From positions 72,586,748 to 72,650,747 of the forward strand of contig CM038038.1 in assembly GCA_021397845.1 (NCBI GenBank): a stretch of DNA of 64,000 bases, written 5' to 3'. The DNA is from Areca catechu. Taxonomy: Eukaryota; Streptophyta; Magnoliopsida; Arecales; Arecaceae. Positions 22,811 to 33,671 of this stretch are shown one piece after another. Below the pieces are notes generated by a model, which saw nothing but the letters and a program-made list of their open reading frames with translations, did not search any database and was not told the origin of the DNA. A program made the translations under genes and the position numbers. How positions within the stretch are numbered: the first letter of the stretch is position 1; each line of letters starts with the position of its first letter.

Positions 22811-22823
22811 TGGTATCAGAGCC
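22811..22823 (+). promoter_or_regulatory. Primer-binding site of the 22.2-25.7 kb element
   Basis: TGGTATCAGAGCC, 4 nt after the LTR end; initiator-Met tRNA type. Confidence 0.92.
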
Positions 22824-22829
22824 TGGTTG

Positions 22830-25050
22830 ATTAGGGTATCGCCATCTCTCCCAACTCATCTCACATTTTCTATTTTTTTTTCCAAATCTTTCAATCCATT
22901 TTTCTTCCTAATTTGTTTTTTTTTTCCTGTTCCACGAATTTCCTTCTTCCCTCTTCGAACTCCCAACATCCCCCGCCGATCCTCGCCGCCCAGATCTAAA
23001 TCCAACCCAAAAATAAGGAAGAAGAGCAACACCTTTTCAAGAAAAATCGCAGCTGCTGAGATCAAGAAGTGGGAATTGATCGTTACTTGATCCCTGTTCT
23101 CTCCCAGATCATTTCTGGGTGAGATCCAAGGTGGCGTGGAGCGAAAAAGAGCAGTCCGATCCCGTTGATCCAATGGCGATGGGTCTCTCGAGCCTGTTGT
23201 TGCCCTTGGAGGGCGTCCTTACCCTCCTCGTAGTGAACACCACCGCTCTTTCTCCACCCTTCTCTCCATGGACCCCAGCGGCGGTGCCCCACCGCTAGAT
23301 GTCGCCACTGCCCTCTTCGTCCATGATGACTGCGACAGGGAGCTCATGATATAGCAGTGCCAGTAGATGTCCTAATGCGGCCGCCCGACATCAACCTTCC
23401 CCTCTCGGCCGAGCACTCCCCCCACCATCGCCATCCTGGAGCTCCGACTCCTGCGACATCCTTGACGTTGGACCCGGTCCCCAGATCTCCGAGACCGAGG
23501 CCATCCTCACCTTCCCGAAGACCAGTGGCAGCATCGTTGCCGCTGCCATTGCCAGTGCTCGGAAGTGTGCCACGCCTCCCCGGAATCAAGCCATGGCCGC
23601 CTCCTTCCTCCTGCCCGATCTGGTTCCCTTCACTACTACTGCCGCCGTCGCATGTGTCCCCCCACAGCAGCAAACCTCCGCCGCCCCAGGAATCGCCTCG
23701 ACTCCTCTCCCTCCTTCGCCCACAACGCCCGTGTTGCCCTCGCCCTCGCCCCCGTTGCCACATTCCTCGTCGACCTTGGTGGCATCCCCCTCTTCTCCGT
23801 CCAAGACATCTCCCCATGTGGCATCCATTGATGGAGTCTCCGTTTCCCAGATTGCAACAGATCTCCTATCTGAACATAGATACGCCAGAGTCAAAGACGC
23901 TGCCGTGCTGCCCAATGTCCTCACCTCAGATCGACACCCCGCACCATCCGAACCGATTCCCCAGCACACGGCGAGCATCAATCCAGTCCGAATGCACCCG
24001 CCTTCCGATTACGTGTGGTCCTCGCCAATGTCCTCGTCGCCGCTTCAGCGTTCGCTAACCCCGACGGTGGCCAACGATCCCACGCCATCTCTTCTCTGCA
24101 GTCAACCGAAATAGCAACCCTCGGAGAAGCCCCAAAGGTCTCCAATCCGATAGCTCCCAATGTCGGATCTAGACACGGCCAAAGGCGGGACAGCGAGGAG
24201 GGATCTGTTGCCCGTGGCCGCACCGAAAGCGATCGAAGGGGTGTGGGAGAAATTGAACTCACAGGCAGCTTAGAACAGGGACTTCACCCCCACCTAGAGG
24301 GGCATCCGCGTCGACTTCCTCGATGTCCAATAGTGCCTCAATAACTTCCTCTATAAGATGGATCCAAAACGAACGAGAGGTACTAGGCTTCACCTCCTTC
24401 CGATCAGATCTCCATGCTGCAGTTTCCTCACCGTCGCATCGCCTCCAAGTCGGCATCCCTGCATTGCCTCTGAGTCCAGCCGGCCATCTACTCTGCTCAT
24501 AAACGATGCCAAGCCCCCAACGGCCGAACTCCTTCTCCCTCTCCTTGCATCTGTGCCGCAACACCCCGACGCCTCACCTCCACTGTCGAACGCCATCCCA
24601 ACCTGTACTGCTGCAGTCATTCTCATCGCCATTGCCGACGAAGCCCACCAGAAGCCTCCCCGGAGTCCCCTATTCCCTGGTTTCAATTCATGAAGAAGAA
24701 GGAGAAGCCCCAATGCCGAGTTGCCATCCTCCTCCCCAGCACCATCGCCGGAGTGCTCGCCGGCAAAAATTCGCCTCTGGTTCGATCCATGAAGGAAAAG
24801 GAGAAGCTGGTGCACAAAACGTGAATGCAAACCCGACGTTCTCCTCTGCACGCATATCAAAGCAAGCCATTTCCTGTCATCGACTTTTGGACCAGTACTG
24901 TTCAGGATTGCACGGATCTCAAAGCAATCCTAGGATGGTGGAGTATAGATCTCAGAGCAGGGCTGATATAAAAAAAAAATTATCTCAAGGTTATCAGTTT
25001 GGAGTCTAAAGGAAATAATATGAAGCTGAAGACAGAAGACTTGACGCCTG
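22830..25050 (+). other. GC- and C-rich passenger segment, possibly captured host sequence
   Basis: From about 23100 to 24800 the base composition is far more GC-rich than any neighbour, and long open frames occur on both strands, as expected from composition alone. On the plus strand 23173-23298 a 41-codon frame begins MAMGLSSLLLPLEGVLTLLV. I think it resembles the hydrophobic N-terminus of plant XERICO/RHA2-like RING-H2 proteins, but no RING follows. Other frames (23593-24114, 24358-24693) are Pro/Ser/Ala-rich with no known domain. No retrotransposon domain is visible. Shattered, intron-containing gene pieces are the best guess; composition artefact is the alternative. Confidence 0.45.
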
Positions 25051-25085
25051 ACTCGACGGAGTCGAGTTTTCCCCACCTCAAGGAA

Positions 25086-25705
25086 TGATGGGGACATCGG
25101 CCCGCTCGAATCCCGGAGAAAGCACGAATCCTAAAGTGCATGAATCTTGAAGCATATCCAGAATAAAGTAGTTTAGGATTTTATCCTTTGTTTGAAATTT
25201 AAATAAGGATTTGGTTGGTTAGGATTGAAATATGGATAAGCTTATCTTATCCTATCTTGTATTTGAATTTAGTTATCCCTATCCTTTTATCCTGTATTCA
25301 AATTCAAATGAGGGTTGGACAGGTCTATAAATACCACCCTCAGTCCTTTGTAAAAAATTAGTTCAGTTCATAAAAAAATTGAGTTTTAGAAGAGTGATTC
25401 TTCTTGCCTTCGCCTTCGGGCATGGGAATGATGCCCTAGTTATCCCCCTTCCCATTCTATCTTCTTTATCCCCTCGTGACCTTGAGATTCATCCTAGCGC
25501 CTCCAAGTATCGATGAGGGTGTAATGCACTAGAGGTGAGAGGTCTCTTCGTTAGGGTGAGTCCCAGAGTCCATGAGATCCAGATCCTATCCTACATCCCC
25601 ACTATTCCTTCGCCACCACTAGAGAAAAATACCAAAAAAAATAGTACCCTAATTTAGGTGACTTCTAGGCTCACCAACGATCCTATCCATCTCTGTCCCC
25701 CATCA
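25086..25705 (+). repeat. 3' LTR of the 22.2-25.7 kb element
   Basis: TGATGGGGACATC...CCATCA, followed directly by the TSD GCAGG. Differs from the 5' LTR by scattered substitutions and a few 1-2 nt indels. Confidence 0.92.
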
Positions 25706-26863
25706 GCAGGTCCTACTTTTATCCACTCCTGAAGAGTCTAAGACCCACGGAGGTAGCCTACTCCAAGAGATACACGAAGTTCTTCTGTCTCTCCATCAGG
25801 AGGTCGGGCTTGTACTATGAGAGATACAGGGGTAGCACTGGATGCGATGTCAGGATGCTACATACAAAGCTCTCCATCATGGGTTTTATTTGGAGACTAC
25901 GAGGGAGGACACCATCGACTTGTGAAGTAGTACGATCACTGCAAGTACCATGCCCATATACAACGTCAACCGGCGGCACCACTCTCCCAACTCTCCATAC
26001 CCTGGCCATTTGCCTAGTGGGGGATGGACATCCTTGGTTCATTTTCTCTCGCCTCTAGACTGCGCAAGTTCCTGATAGTGGCCAATGACTACTTCACCAA
26101 ATGGGTGGAGGTAGAGCCACTAACATGGATCCCCGAAGCCAAGGTCCACCAATTCTTCTGGAGATCAATCATCTACCATTTCAGACTCTCCCACACCATC
26201 ATCACCGATACGGATGACAGTTTGACAATTAAGAGTTTGAGGAGTTCTGTGCCGACCTCGATATTCATCACCACTTCACCTCGGTGGCTCACCCCAGATC
26301 AATGAAGAAGCCGAGGTGACCAACCAGACCATCCTCCAGGGACTCCGAACCAGGTTGGACCAGGCCAAGGGTAGGTGGGCAGAAGAATTTCCCAGCATCC
26401 TCTGGGCCAACCACACAATGTCCTGAATGGCCATGGATGAGATGCCTTTCAATCTCATCTTCGGTGCCGAAGCCATAGTTCCAACAAAACTTGGTGTTCC
26501 CACGCTACGGGTGGAGCAATATAATGAAGCTAAAAACCCAGCTCGCCTTCTACTCAACTTAGACCTCCTTGAAAAAATAAGAGACAAGGCTCGACTCCGA
26601 ATGGTGGTCTACTGATAGCGGGTAGCCCAGTACTACAATACGTGGGTAAAGCCAAAGATCTTTCACCCAGGCAATCTAGTACTATAGCGGGCTGACGCCT
26701 CTCAACCTCTGGAGTGTGGCAAGCTCTCCCCGAACTGGGAAGGCCCCTACAAGGTGGTCGAGGCTCTCCCCCATGGAGCTTACTACCTTGCCAAGCTCGA
26801 TGGTGCCCAGTTCCCACGAACTTGGAAGGCCAAGAATTTGAGGATGTACTACCAATGATGTAA
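25706..26863 (+). pseudogene. pol: Tat-lineage gypsy integrase
   Basis: Continues the frame broken by the previous element. Readable in three frames: YHAHIQRQPAAPLSQL (zinc-domain end), MDILGSFSLASRLRKFLIVA, FTKWVEVEPL (core), HTIITDTD, then NEEAEVTNQTILQGL-like text, NLIFGAEAIVPTKLGVPTLR and KLSPNWEGPYKVVEALPHG, ending MYYQ plus a stop at 26857-26859. The catalytic Asp before FTKW and the NG of the second Asp motif are altered, and stops and shifts are frequent. The last 200 nt, the GPY/F-like C-terminus, is the best preserved. Confidence 0.9.
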
Positions 26864-26949
26864 GGTCTCCTTTCATTAATAAAAGAATTCCTTTTGGTGC
26901 AAACTGTCTTTTGCCTTGTAGGAATACTGCTGCTGACCCCAGGTCTGAC

Positions 26950-27395
26950 AGATTAAGCTAGGAAACTCTAGAAGCCCCGCATCTTAAAGCCAGGAAACTC
27001 TAGAAGCCCCACACCTCGAAGCTGGGAAACTCTTGAAGTCCCACACCTCGAAGCCAGGAAACTCTAGAAGCCCAGCACCTCGATGCCAGGAAACTCCTAA
27101 AACCCCCACACCTTAAGCCAGGAAGCTCCTGAAGCCCCACAACTCAAGCCGGGAAACTCCTGCAGCCCTGCACCTCGAAGCCAGGAAACTCCTAAAACCC
27201 CACACCTTAAGCCAGGAAGCTCCTGAAGCCCCACAACTCAAGCCGGGAAACTCCTGCAGCCCTGCACCTCGAAGCCAGGAAACTCCTGAAGCCTCACACC
27301 TCAAGCCTGGAAACTCCTGAAACCCCGCACCTCGAAACCGGGAGACTCCAGAAGTCCTACACCTCGAAGCTGGGAGACTCCAGAAGCCTTGCATT
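26950..27395. repeat. 32 bp tandem array downstream of Tat-1 integrase
   Basis: About 13 imperfect units with the phrase AAGCCAGGAAACTC then a CCCCACACCTCG-like end, mostly 31-32 bp. A higher-order block of three units (~94 bp, starting near 27085 and again near 27179) is duplicated almost exactly. The frames through it on the minus strand repeat as well but are probably not coding. Tandem arrays in this position are known for Tat elements. Confidence 0.9.
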
Positions 27396-27878
27396 CTGTC
27401 TGTCCAAGTCCTAGCCTGGTGGGGGCACCCCTATGGACTCCTCGAGTTCAGCCTCTCAGCTTGGTTGCTTTCTAGGCACTTGGAAACAGTCTCACCTGAA
27501 GCCACTCTGGACTCCTTTAACAAGATGCATGAAGTCCCGCTACCTCATTTTCGACATGGTAGGGATAACTCAACAACTCAAGGACTTTCTTCCTAACTGC
27601 CCTCCATACCCGGAGCTCTGCAGGAAAGAGCCAAAGGACTTGGGACCTGGAGGCAGGGCACAATAACAAGATCCCGTACATGGGCAGTCAAAAGAAAAGG
27701 GGAAAGGGGAGAGAAGTTGTTGAAGTAGTAAAAACACAAAGAAAGCAACAGAAGTAGAATGAAAAAAAACTTCATTGAAAACTTGCAAAGTTTTACACCA
27801 TCTCCAGGCCCCTGATAGGACGGGTGATCTAGAAAAAAGTAGAAGAAAATGTGATATAAGAAGAAGGAAGCCCCTATC
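27396..27878. other. Tat-1 spacer between tandem array and antisense ORF
   Basis: No gene recognised. Begins after GCATTCTGTCTGTCC and contains an A-rich segment (27690-27770). Small frames on both strands show no known motif. Confidence 0.5.
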
Positions 27879-30201
27879 CTACTTCGCCAGCTCCTTCCTG
27901 AAATGGTGCTAAGGCAAGGAAGTATCCTCTCGGACCACTGTCGACGGAGCTACATCAATGCCGACCGTGAGCTCCTCCTTCGCTTCGGCTATGACCATAA
28001 TTGGGCCCTTGCATGGAGTGACGGGGAAGGCAAGCCCCTCCAGGTTCATCTCTGGGATGAGCTATGCCACCATGGACCAGCATAACTCGTACCCCTTGAG
28101 GAACGAGTCCATGGCCACCTCCTGGAACTCCTCGTCAAACTCCATCGAAGCCTTGTAGTTTGGCACTACCTTGGTGGCCTCCATTAAGGCCACCCCCCCC
28201 CCCCCCCCCCCCCCGCGTTGCCTTCTCTTCAGTGGTGGTGGGCCGTGCCTGCATCGTCTCTAGTTGGGCCCGGAGAGTATGAGCCTGTTCTACCTCCCGG
28301 GCAGCTTCGGCTTTGAGCTCTTCAATTCGGGCCTCCTTGGCCTTGAGCTCTTCGACTTGGTGCTTGACCCGATCCATCTCCTATGCCAAGGATGCCTCGA
28401 GGTCCTTAAGGTGCCTCTCGGCACTCGCCACTTCGGCCCTCAGCTCCTTGTTCTTCTCCTCTACTTCTTGGCCTGTCCATCTTTGCCTTGGCCTCGACTG
28501 CCAGTGACACGATTTCCTGCTCCTTCAACCTATCCACTTGGCCCAATTTTGCAATAGTCATGGATGAGCAGGAGCTCTATCCCGAGCTGCACCAAAGAGG
28601 ACGTCAGCCATGCAAAAAAAAAAGAGAGAGAAAAAGAGAAAGAGGAAAAATGAAGTGAAAATGAATAAGGATAAGGAGGAAAAAAGAAGAGGAGCCCTAC
28701 TGAGAAGAGTTGGGGGAAGGTGTCAAGGATGGCATCTGTCGAATGCCTTCCTCCCCTTTCCCGTCAGTTGCATGATTGGATAGCAAAGTCCACCATGCAC
28801 TCAACCTGTAATTGATCCTGGGCCACCGAAGAGTCTGGCACCACTTCGATAGGCACCTTTTGGGAGCTACTCTTCTTCTCTTCTTCAGGGCCGTAGCAGT
28901 ACCCTCACGGATGGCCGAAGATGTCTCTGAACCCCTGTTGATGCTTGCCACCACACTGGACATCATTGTCGATGGTGGCTCCCTCCTCTCCTCCTCTTCC
29001 TCTTCCACTTCCACCTCGATGACTTCAGGAGGTGGAGCATAGCAAAGCATTAGCGGACCGGGCCTGCATGACCACATCAAGCTCCCTGACCGGAGGCAGA
29101 TCCTCCTGCCTCGGTGGTTCGGGGATCGATTTGAATGTTCTTGTACTTAGCTGAGAGGGTGCAACAGGCCCATGCCTTGTGTTGGGCTCATTCCGGGGCC
29201 TCTTCGATGGGGACTCCCTAGGTGCTGCCGGTGCACCCCTCTTCTGAGAGAGCATGATGAGGTGGTCCACAAAGTACTACATGCCTGCAAGAAGGAGAGA
29301 AGTAAAGTTAGCCTCGAGCTCAGACAGACCATCAAAAGAAGTAAGAAAAGGCTCACGCCGAACTCACCAACTCCAGGATTGGACTGGCCCTGGCTTCAAA
29401 CAAGTTTTGCTCTGATAGCATAACCTCATGGGAAGGGATCTGGTCGGAGAGGAGCTAGTCATAGATCTCTTGATCAGCCACTTCAACCTTGGCATTCCGG
29501 TTCGGAGTCTAGTCCATATCACTCCAGACCCAATCGACCCCTTTAACGGAGGCAAAGAAATATTTGCTCTTCCACCTTTGATGGAAAAGGGAAGTTCAAA
29601 CTTGATACCCTTCGGACGAGGAGAGATAAACCACCACCCATCCTCGATCAGGTGGTACTTCAGGATGAAGAAGGCCTTGAACAAAGAAAAATGGGCTACA
29701 ATCTCGTGGAAGTGATAGAGGACAATAAAACAAAAGATCGTCCTAACTACATCCATAACTAGCTGAGCCAGGATGAGGCGGTAGTTGCTCAGCACGAAGA
29801 GGAAAAAGGATGAAGAGGGAAGCGAAGGCCTTGCGAGGGATTCCTCATAGAGGGTGATCGGGCCCTGCCACTGGAGGTGACCCATTCTCTTGGTCATGGG
29901 ATCGAGAGCTAGATGGAGTCCGAGATGCCGAAGGCTTCCCAGATGATTGAGAGGTCCTCCCTAGTTATCGCTGAAGCAATGCCGCTAGGATTGGTCGGAT
30001 GGGAATGCTCGATGGGAACCTCAGGAACAGGAGGAAGAAGATGAGCCCTGGGCTCTCCTATGACAATCACGATGGGGTGAAGCCTTTTGCGAACCTCGAG
30101 AGGAACTTCCTCCTCCTCATTGGAGGAAGGAGTCCTCGATTGAGAAGGCCCTGCCTCATTAGGATTGCTCGAAGGATCGTGGCTATGACCTGAGGGGCCA
30201 T
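27879..30201 (-). pseudogene. Antisense ORF of Tat-1 (Transposase_28-like), broken
   Basis: The likely start ATG at 30201-30199 matches the start of the Tat-2 copy at 49342; the likely stop is TAG at 27881-27879. Order on the minus strand: a Ser/Asn/Glu-rich N-terminus (SSNEEEEVPLEVRKR in a shifted frame), a conserved globular part at 29430-29890 (FVLSNYRLILAQLVMDVVRT, then FHEI...FKAFF and DGWWFISPRPKGIKF), an Arg/Pro-rich region, a coiled coil at 28135-28377 (VEELKAKEARIEELKAEAAR), and a DSFLKGYELC end. The pattern fits the plant family annotated as putative gypsy-type transposon (Pfam Transposase_28), known as an opposite-strand ORF near the 3' end of some Tat elements. Its function is unknown. 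There are several frameshifts. Confidence 0.75.
28193..28214. repeat. 22-nt poly-C run inside the antisense ORF
   Basis: An uninterrupted C run on the plus strand (G on the coding strand), which lengthens a Gly stretch before the coiled coil. It is a likely site of slippage, G-quadruplex formation or assembly error. Confidence 0.9.
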
Positions 30202-30839
30202 CCTAAGAAAGAACAAGGGAGAAAGAAGAAGAACGAAGTCCTAAGGGGTCCTAGAGATGAACTCTACCAAATCGGAAAGGAGGAAGGACCAAAGAAGATG
30301 AACCTGCCAGCCTTCAAGGGAAAGGACAGTCATGGGGAAGAAGAAGGAAAGCTTTGGTCCATCAATGGGCATGAAGAATTTGAAAGAAAAGATGTTTTCA
30401 AGAAACTGCCACCCTTTTCAAAATGGCCAGACAGCAACCGTACCCCCCAAAATTGCTACCATTGGATTGGCGCCACGTGTCAAGATCGACGAGGAGCGAT
30501 TCTTCGATTCACCCAAATCCACTTCAAGTTTTGCATCAGCCATAATGCTTCCTCGGACAAGCCAATGTGTCATCCCTGCATTGGCCTAGAGGTTCGCTCC
30601 GTAATGAACCGATGATCATGGCATTAATGGCACCCAATTTCTACCTTTCCATGTTAGCTCTGCATTTACTCTCTTCGCCCCGAGTGCCGTGTGCCAACAG
30701 GACTGGGAGTGGGGGCCAAATGATGTGGCAGGGTCACTGACATGGAGCCCTTGTCAGATACAATCAGATGCAGTCAGATGCTGTGTTGAAAGAAGTTGCC
30801 ATGTCATACCCCCTCTACGAGCTCCATCACTGGGTGGCT
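30202..30839 (-). other. Upstream region of the Tat-1 antisense ORF
   Basis: No gene. It aligns by content with 48740-49341 upstream of the Tat-2 antisense ORF: both have ATGACA..GG, TGCGAGGAT/CGAT-like and GGCCAA..AGC patches and a TTTTGAAAAG block just before the ORF. This may be its promoter and 5' UTR. Confidence 0.45.
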
Positions 30840-31275
30840 CCCTTGAGGTCGAGTCCACCCCGACTGAAGTCGAGCTTCCACTCTTTTTGAGCTCCTTCAC
30901 CGGGCAGCTCCTGCTCTCTTCGATCTCCTTCATCCGGCAACTCTTTCAAGGTTGAGTCCACCCCGGCCGAAGTCGAGCTCCTGCTCTCTTCGAGCTCCTT
31001 TGTTGGGTGGCTGCCTTGAGGTCGAGTCTAACCTGGCTGAAGTCGAGCTCCCACTATCTTCGAGCTCCTTTGTCGGGCGGCTCCCACGAGGTTGAGTCTA
31101 TCCCTGCTAAATTCAAGCTCCTGCTCTCTTCTAGCTCCTTCACTGAGCAACTCCCTCAAGCTTGAGTCCACCCTGGTCGAAGTCGAGCTCCTGCTCTCTT
31201 CGAGCTCCTTCACCAGGAAGCTCCCTCGAGGTCGAGACCACCCTGGCCGAAGTCAAGCTCCTCCTCCTTGAGCCA
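30840..31275. repeat. ~67-71 bp tandem array, Tat-1 3' region
   Basis: The phrase GAGTCCACCCCGGCCGAAGT or a close variant recurs near 30850, 30955, 31024, 31094, 31166 and 31233, each followed by CGAGCTCCTGCTCTCTTCGA. The spacing is 67-72 bp after the first interval. Confidence 0.88.
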
Positions 31276-32003
31276 AGCTCTCTTCAGAGGGGAGGTCCAG
31301 CAACCGGAAGCCATCCCCGTGGCCAAAGCCCATGGTGCTTCAGGAAGTTCAGAGGTAGTTGGAAAAGGGTAGCGCCACCTCCCTTGGCGGTGCACCATCG
31401 CCCAAGGACCACGGAGAGGCACTCCCGAGGATGCCATCATTACTCCCGCTTCTCTTACACCAAATAGGAAAGGGTGCCCCGGCCATGCCACTGCCCACCC
31501 AACCGATTGCTTGCACCACCTGGAAGAGGAAATCACTTTAGAGGATTCAAATATAGGGATGACAGTTCCCTGATCTAGGCCCTGCCAATTTCCCAAAGAA
31601 GGATGACTAGAAGGGAAGTCAGAGCATGCGAAATAACTCCCTATCACGAATGAGGAAGGCACTTGGGTGCACGGCACGGAGCACTACCGGGTGTTGACCT
31701 TCCGGTGCCTGTAGAGGGAGAAGATCTCGAGGTAAGCCACTGTGAGGGATCCTGGTCTAAAAGGATTCTCCAAAGGTTCTCAATAGAATGTAAGCAAACA
31801 AGCAAAGAGCTAGCACAGGAGAGCAACCGAGAGGCCGAGTGCTCTGGGCTACCGGGAACTCATCGGAAGGGTCTTGACGGACACAGCCACACATCTCGAG
31901 CTCTCCACCATCGCTACCACTCTCACTCCACTTTTTCTTCCCAAAACTAAAATCTCCTCCTCCGAGCGTGGAGTCCAACCAAAGGAGCCCACAGGGGAGG
32001 ATC
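31276..32003 (+). other. Tat-1 region before the 3' LTR, with polypurine tract
   Basis: No gene recognised. It ends in ACAGGGGAGGATC (31991-32003) immediately before TGTTATCC, a standard polypurine tract-LTR junction. Confidence 0.55.
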
Positions 32004-32219
32004 TGTTATCCTAGATCACCACTGACTTGATCAAGGAGTGCCCTTGCCAGGATCCCAGACTTGGATCTCCTCTATTTTACAGGTTCAGGCACGTGAGCTG
32101 GTTCCCAAGCGATGAGGTCGGCACCCGAGGTCATCCCCAAGCTACAGGCCATGGTGGTGTAGGCAGCAACAAGCATCATGTGGGAAACCTCAAGAAAACC
32201 TTCCAAACCTTGAGGTAAT
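32004..32219 (+). repeat. Tat-1 3' LTR, first part (split by GypA-1)
   Basis: Begins TGTTATCCTAGATCACC after the polypurine tract. The last five bases, GTAAT (32215-32219), are the GypA-1 target site. It continues at 37793. Confidence 0.55.
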
Positions 32220-33657
32220 TGGTGGGGACACCAGAGGCACCAGAATAAGACAGAGGCTTTTCAACCCTCTATGAATTGATCAGTAATTTATGAGTCCATC
32301 TGTAATAAGGGCTTAGCCCATCAGAGTCCATTTTAGTTATTATTTGAGTCTTTTGAGTTTCAATTCTGTACTAGTCAGCTCATGTTGAGCTAGTTCAGTC
32401 TAGTGTTAGTCAGCTCATGTCGAGCTAATTTTATTTTTTTGAGTCCTGTTCAACCATATTGAAGACTCAAGACCACATCATACAAGTGAAGACCAAGTCC
32501 AACCTGATTGAAGACATGGAAGTTGAGCCAAGTCCAACCTAGCTTGAAGATTTGAAGACCCTAGGAGGAAAATTCAAAAAACCTAATTCCTTGCAGATGC
32601 CCTCCAGATGCCCAAATTCCCTTCCAGATGCCAAAGTATATTTATAGACCAGGGCATCCAAGATTCCATAGGTCCATCTACATCCTAGCCCAAAGAATCA
32701 AGCCCAGGCACCAAGCCCAAGCCCTAAGAAGCAAGATACCTAGGAATATCCTGCTACATGGCTACCAGGCCACCCCAGCTTCCAGAGGCCCAAACCCATG
32801 CGCCCGAGCCCCTTTGGGCCAGCCTTTTGCTGGTCTTAGAAGCCCAACACGCCCCCCTAGGTATCCTTGGAGTGTTGGCCAAGTCAAGAGAATTTTTAGG
32901 GATTTTTCTACCTAATGTTTCCTTATTTTCTAGCTAGGATTTGAGAGGGAAAGGATTCTTATGTAAAGACTTATGTGCCCTTACTTGGAGGCCAAGGTTA
33001 AGGGTCTATTTAAAGGACCCTAGCCTTTTGTATGAAGGGAGATTTTGATATATGAAATAAACCTTGAGTTCTTCTATTATTTTATATGATTACCCTGCTG
33101 TGTGCATAAAGGGGTTTGAGAGTTCTTCTTCCCGGTGTTTGCAACCATCTTCCTGCCGCCAACCATCCTTCCACCCCCCCCCAACTTTCTTCCCTTTGCT
33201 TTTCCTTTGTTTTTTCTTTATTTTCTCTGAGTTTTCTAACCCTTGACAGGTCGTTTGCAGGTCCCCGAGTTCTTACGAATCAAACGACTCCAGCCAAGCC
33301 TCAATCGGACCACCGAGCAGAAAGCCAGGTATCCGCGGGTCTTTGGCTCGATTTTCCATGTTGTATCCGTTGAGGAACGAGAGATCCCTTCATTGTGATT
33401 TTCACCGGCACTTCAGATGTTGTTAGGTACACCCCCTCTACCTCCAGTCTTGATATTGTAGGAGAACTTGCCCTAACCGAGGCTTCTCAGCCCCAGCGAT
33501 CCTTCTTTAGTACTTTTCTAGGTTCTAATCAGCATGCTTGGCTTCAAAAATTCATATAAATTTCCTACAATTAATTTTGCTAAAATTTTGGAATTAATCA
33601 CATAACCCCACATATAAAACATACAAAAATAATTTCATGCATATTAGTCCCGCATCA
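32220..33657 (+). repeat. 5' LTR of GypA-1
   Basis: TGGTGGGGACACC...CCCGCATCA. There is no clear TATA box; GGGTCTATTTAAAGGACCC at 33002 is the best core promoter. An ACAGGTCGTTTGCAGGTCC segment (33247) looks splice-site-like. Confidence 0.93.
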
Positions 33658-33659
33658 TT

Positions 33660-33671
33660 TGGTATCAGAGC
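33660..33671 (+). promoter_or_regulatory. Primer-binding site of GypA-1
   Basis: TGGTATCAGAGC two bases after the LTR end. Confidence 0.95.

Larger units (their letters stand above)
22181..25705 (+). mobile_element. Non-autonomous LTR retrotransposon with a GC-rich passenger interior
   Basis: LTRs at 22181-22806 (626 bp) and 25086-25705 (620 bp) are nearly identical by eye. The TSD GCAGG is exact (22176-22180 and 25706-25710). The Tat pol frame resumes at the far side, proving insertion into it. A primer-binding site follows the 5' LTR. The last ~35 nt before the 3' LTR (GACTCGACGGAGTCGAG, then a C-rich run) resemble the pol tail of chromovirus-like elements here, suggesting descent from one. 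No gag, RT or integrase is recognisable, so it must have moved in trans. Confidence 0.9.

Noticed and set aside
23357..24058. Several overlapping 130-233 codon frames on both strands
   Set aside because: Their number and their Pro/Arg/Ser/Ala bias follow from the high GC content, and no frame has a recognisable domain. Only the short RING-H2-like N-terminus is kept as a weak lead.
27113..27394. 93-codon repetitive frame on the minus strand (QEFPGL-type repeats)
   Set aside because: A reading of the 32 bp array, not a protein gene.
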